From Rhodococcoides fascians A44A (lineage in GTDB: Bacteria; Actinomycetota; Actinomycetes; Mycobacteriales; Mycobacteriaceae), in NCBI RefSeq assembly GCF_000760735.1, contig NZ_JMEX01000008.1, positions 2,070,042 to 2,134,041 of the forward strand: 64,000 bases of DNA, read 5' to 3'. The notes below the pieces were generated by a model. It saw only the letters and a program-made list of their open reading frames with translations. It searched no databases and had not been told where the DNA came from. This document shows positions 61,901 through 64,000 of the stretch, piece after piece. The translations under genes were made by a program, and so were the position numbers. Numbering within the stretch: position 1 is the stretch's first letter; each line of letters opens with the position of its first letter.

Positions 61901-63234
61901 TGCGGGATGGACTGGTATGCCCCTCGGGGTGCGAGTTTGCCGGTCCATGCGAGGGAGGTGGAGAACGTCAGCGCGACGAGCACGAGCCCGGCGACGGCGA
62001 CCATCTTGTCCTTCTCCGGGTGTGCGATGGCTGCTCGCCAGGTGCGCGTCGGTGCGGCACCGGGAAGCGGGACTCGGGCGAGAAGGTGAGCGAGTCCGAG
62101 TACCAGAGGGATTCGGACGAGCGGCTCGAGTTTGTGGACGTTGCGGAGCGGCGCGCCGCCCGAATCGAGGAACACGCGGACGGTGTCGGCGATCGGCGAG
62201 CCGAGTCCGCCGACGTATCCGGCTGTGAGACCGAGGATTCCGACGAACAGCATGACGGTCAGGCGGCCACGGGCGGGCATCGATCGCATCGCGAGACCGA
62301 CGACACCTGCTGCGGCGACGACTCCCGTCGCGACGACGGCGGCCGGCTGCGTGACCAGCACTGCTCCGGCGACGCGCTCGGGCGAGACGAACGGTGTCCA
62401 GCTGCTCGTCCCGCGGAGGATCTCGATCAACGAGGCCCACTGGGTCGTCGTCCCCGAGGACTCGATGTAGTCCAGGAACGGTGGGCTGACCGCGCCGAGC
62501 AGAAGAAGCGGAACGATCCACCACAGGGTCGCGAGGGCCAGGAAGCCGGCCCACCACGCACCGAAGACGATCCACAGTCGGTTGGGTCTGTGGCAGAGAA
62601 TCCAGACGACGCCGACGAGGCACGCGGCTGCCGTCGCGACAGCGTTGACGGCGCCCATCAACGCCACGGCCACCGCCGATTGCGCGGCGAGAGTGCGGGT
62701 GGAGGTGCTGCTGCGGAACGCCCGGACGATGGGAATCAGTACCCAGGGCGCCAGCATCATCGGCATGGATTCCGACGAGATCGATGCGAGCGTCGTGATG
62801 ACTCGGGGAGACAGCGCGAACGCGACGGCGGCGATGATCCGCGAGCTGCGGCTGCCGATTCCCAGAGCTTCGGCGAGGCGAACGATGCCCCAGAACCCGG
62901 CTGTCAGCAGTAGCGCCCACCAGATGCGCTGGGTGATCCACGGGGGAATCGACGCGATGTCACCGAGCGCGAAGAACGCGCCGTGCGGAAAGAAGTAGCC
63001 GTACGCCTGGTTCTGCACCTGGCCGAGGGGAGCTTGCGACGTCCACTGATGGGAGGCGCGCGCGAGGAAGCCGAGGGGATTCTGCGTCAGGTCGTACTTG
63101 GTGTCGGCAACGGTGTAGCCGGGAACCTGCAGGAAAGCGAGGAGAAACGCCAGAGTGGAGACGCCGAGCAACCACCTACGACCGAGTGGTTCGGAAGAGA
63201 TCGAAGCAGGTGCGTCAGCGGCTGCCGTACTCAA
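58903..63234 (-). CDS. aftD: Alpha-(1,3)-arabinofuranosyltransferase AftD
   Basis: A 1443-residue GT-C enzyme (DUF3367) that branches arabinan in arabinogalactan and lipoarabinomannan. The N-terminal third has about 11 helices with TKYDLTQNPLGFLARASHQWTS and HGAFFALGDIASIPPW; the middle has carbohydrate-binding F5/8-type modules (ATSWVSNGIESAVGQWLQLDF; DDRTSWTAP); C-terminal helices end at SALRARR. A GHSAGSTP repeat is inserted at about residues 1255-1273. The frame starts at TTG 63234, overlapping the DUF2613 gene by 20 bases, which indicates coupling. Position matches Rv0236c. Confidence 0.92.
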   Translation of the reverse strand: MSTAAADAPASISSEPLGRRWLLGVSTLAFLLAFLQVPGYTVADTKYDLTQNPLGFLARASHQWTSQAPLGQVQNQAYGYFFPHGAFFALGDIASIPPWITQRIWWALLLTAGFWGIVRLAEALGIGSRSSRIIAAVAFALSPRVITTLASISSESMPMMLAPWVLIPIVRAFRSSTSTRTLAAQSAVAVALMGAVNAVATAAACLVGVVWILCHRPNRLWIVFGAWWAGFLALATLWWIVPLLLLGAVSPPFLDYIESSGTTTQWASLIEILRGTSSWTPFVSPERVAGAVLVTQPAAVVATGVVAAAGVVGLAMRSMPARGRLTVMLFVGILGLTAGYVGGLGSPIADTVRVFLDSGGAPLRNVHKLEPLVRIPLVLGLAHLLARVPLPGAAPTRTWRAAIAHPEKDKMVAVAGLVLVALTFSTSLAWTGKLAPRGAYQSIPQYWHDAADWLTAHASGSSPDGSDAERALVVPGAPFAIQTWGLTRDEPLQALATTPWAVRDSVPLTPPGAIRALDSVQRLIADGRSSVGLADTLVGQGIHYVVVRNDLDPETSRSARPVQVHAALDGSPGLEKVAEFGEDIAPGTVDGITVDGDMRPPYPAVEIYSVKLQEPSSKESEVSGPYTVDLNRVPFVQGGPESVQRLNEQRRSGVPDPVPAGPVILASDATAAGLDVDSVTVTDTPMNRETDFGQVDNHNSALRTADDPRRSLNEVADYPVVGADTVDGEWEGASITASSSASDSTQIGGTKPGSGVAAVVDGDLATSWVSNGIESAVGQWLQLDFDKPISGGLLHLRTSPGTIGDPVKWLEITTPGGSTAARVDTAGEPMTVSLPGGSTPWVRITAKSTVDGTRGSQFGISELSVEDYSDRDNPQPVSIVHRAVLPGVTPGADVTSWDLGQEFPGRPACLDTEDRIRCSSGLSAAPEELGRFSRTLSVPTGTAVLPELTLRTRQSPELEALLAQPGRPVATGASDVGDLQGSAFAATDGDDRTSWTAPEKSIEQRAGTQPTLTIDLPAPTLVDGLTVAPSLGDLPAHPTTVAVNLGGGPQVREVDPDGPTTIDLAPQVTDRIVLSIVDWDDRLDKNSLGFVLPQPPGLADVAVLSGGRDIGAAPDAADDRTITVACDVGPIMSIAGQTIRASVTATARQFLSGEPLQATICEGPFPVPNETLNPIPLPEGRQDVVVDPGAAFVVDGVRLRTMPVPAVSATSSSPRTAETTAWDADHREVTIRESDVDQLLVVPESSNTGWHATAASAGSTPAQPGHSAGSTPAPELQAVTVNGWQQGWIVPAGTSGTVTLEYPSDKWYRLGIFGGLFLLIPLAFFALRRSRVTQDPAPRPWRSAVLGWFGLTAAVAVISGPAGVAVVAAVAAVAVAVGRRFGRSAEARAAVWVAGVGTLLATALLSKGPWRSPDGYIGHSSLIQLAALVALVAVAVSALRARR
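59417..59472. repeat. 33-bp tandem repeat, 1.7 copies, in frame in aftD
   Basis: Units at 59417-59449 and 59450-59472 with GTGGAGCCTGCGGA(A)TGACC. On the gene strand they encode SAGSTPAQPGHSAGSTP within the loop before NGWQQGWIVPAG. Confidence 0.93.
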
Positions 63235-63385
63235 CCTGGTTCAGCAGGGACGAATCAGCATTGCCGGAGCGATCGATCTCGGGACGCGTGTTGTCGGCCG
63301 CCGCAGCAGTGACTCCGAATACCACCCCGGCACCGAGCACAGCGCCGACTACCGCAGCAACAACTCCCGGGACAGCGAACTTCAT
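63215..63385 (-). CDS. DUF2613 small membrane protein, Rv0236A-like
   Basis: A 56-residue protein too short for most ORF listings. It reads MKFAVPGVVAAVVGAVLGAG, then VVFGVTAAAA, a single export or membrane helix, followed by DNTRPEIDRSGNADSSLLNQ and VEYGSR. ATG 63385 has GGAGA six bases upstream. Homologs precede aftD in mycolata (Rv0236A). The stop lies within the start region of aftD, so the two are translationally coupled. Function unknown; probably a secreted or membrane factor for AftD. Confidence 0.88.
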   Translation of the reverse strand: MKFAVPGVVAAVVGAVLGAGVVFGVTAAAADNTRPEIDRSGNADSSLLNQVEYGSR

Positions 63386-63469
63386 CTCGGTTCTCCACTT
63401 TCGTCGACTGGCACGCGTGCGCGGCTCACGCTATCACCCGCAGGCCCGGTAGCCGGAGCGCACGCGCGG

Positions 63470-63937
63470 CTACTTTCCAGGCGGCACGATCAGAACAGGC
63501 CGGTGACTGTGGCGAAGCACATGGTCCGCGACCGAGCTCTGGAGAAGTGAACGCAACCCCGTCGTGCCGCGAGTGCCGGTGACGATGATGTCCACGTCGA
63601 GATCGTCGGCCTTCTCCACGATGGCACTCCAGATGGCCGTCGTGCACTCCGCGCAGTGACCCTCGACCTGAAGGCCGGCCTGCTGGGCGAGGCGAACGCC
63701 CTCGTCGTTGGTCACCTTCGCGTCGGTGAGCGCCACATCCTCGGCCTCGTCGTCGGGAACCCATTCGGGCTGCATGACGCCGGACAGCCCGGACATCCGT
63801 GCTGCCTGGCGCACCATCGGCTCCCACGCGGTGACGACGATCGCGCGTGTCGTCGTCAGGAATCGGCCGGCGTACTCGATGGCGCGTTTGGCGTTGTCGG
63901 AGCCGTCGTAGGCAATGAGAATCAGGTCTGCGGACAT
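63470..63937 (-). CDS. Universal stress protein (UspA family)
   Basis: A 155-residue single-domain Usp: LILIAYDGSDNAKRAIEYAGRFL at the N-terminus and the ATP-binding motif near the C-terminus (GTRGTTGLRSLLQSSVADHVL), in which the usual second Gly before Ser/Thr is Ser. It carries two Cys in a HCAECTTA motif. AGGAGGG precedes the ATG. A stress-induced cytosolic nucleotide-binding protein; no operon partner in the window. Confidence 0.92.
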   Translation of the reverse strand: MSADLILIAYDGSDNAKRAIEYAGRFLTTTRAIVVTAWEPMVRQAARMSGLSGVMQPEWVPDDEAEDVALTDAKVTNDEGVRLAQQAGLQVEGHCAECTTAIWSAIVEKADDLDVDIIVTGTRGTTGLRSLLQSSVADHVLRHSHRPVLIVPPGK

Positions 63938-64000
63938 CTCGTAGTCCCTCCTCGTGTCGCTTTTGTCCTTAGGTTACTGCGCGCGTACAGCGGTGTGGGA

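Overview
The window looks like a chromosomal segment of a high-GC, mycolic-acid-containing actinobacterium, most likely Rhodococcus (R. fascians / Rhodococcoides type). The evidence is the codon bias, frequent GTG starts, DUF222/HNH and DUF1707 proteins, and a long block whose gene order matches the M. tuberculosis region Rv0206c to Rv0236c. I saw no rRNA, tRNA, CRISPR array, prophage or insertion sequence. Gene identities come from reading the translations and motifs; no database search was run.

Layout. (1) 1-6.5 kb: a polyol or sugar-alcohol cassette with a zinc dehydrogenase, a divergent SorC-type regulator and a complete ABC importer (lipoprotein, two permeases, ATPase). (2) 6.5-16.4 kb: an acyl-CoA synthetase, an SsuD-like FMN monooxygenase facing an MHS-type MFS transporter, an alpha/beta hydrolase coupled to an imine-reductase-like enzyme with an HxlR regulator, and an ABC-F protein in operon with a SulP permease. 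(3) 16.5-25.5 kb: a PbpLipo-type transpeptidase followed by a paralog that has lost its catalytic motifs, then TauE/SafE, a POT peptide transporter, DUF3054, YceI, methionine aminopeptidase and a UPF0104 membrane protein. (4) 25.5-37.5 kb: a class III adenylate cyclase divergent from an AI-2E-family permease, a MacS-type histidine kinase with its LuxR-type regulator, a GT4 glycosyltransferase, DUF1707, DUF222/HNH and DUF2339 proteins.

(5) 37.5-64 kb is the conserved envelope block. It holds two tandem MmpL3-like transporters (one with a roughly 480-residue tail), a NYN-domain protein, TrmB, two paired P-loop proteins (Rv0209/Rv0210-like), a small acidic protein, PEP carboxykinase, a ROK glucokinase, a methyltransferase, a GT4 enzyme, a large membrane protein (Rv0226c-like), a MOP flippase, a DUF3068 protein (Rv0227c/PgfA-like), an acyltransferase (Rv0228/TmaT-like), AftD, the tiny DUF2613 protein and a universal stress protein. 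Many of these act in export of trehalose monomycolate or in building arabinogalactan and lipoarabinomannan.

The most unusual features are as follows. A dispersed, tandemly arrayed 33-36 bp repeat (core GGTCATTCCGCAGGCTCC) occurs at six loci; in three proteins it is read in the same frame as GHSAGS(T/A)P. An apparently dead PBP sits next to its active parent. Two very compact divergent promoters may make leaderless mRNAs from a shared AT-rich element. Structured leaders precede the ABC-F gene and pckA. The second of the paired P-loop proteins has a degenerate Walker A motif.
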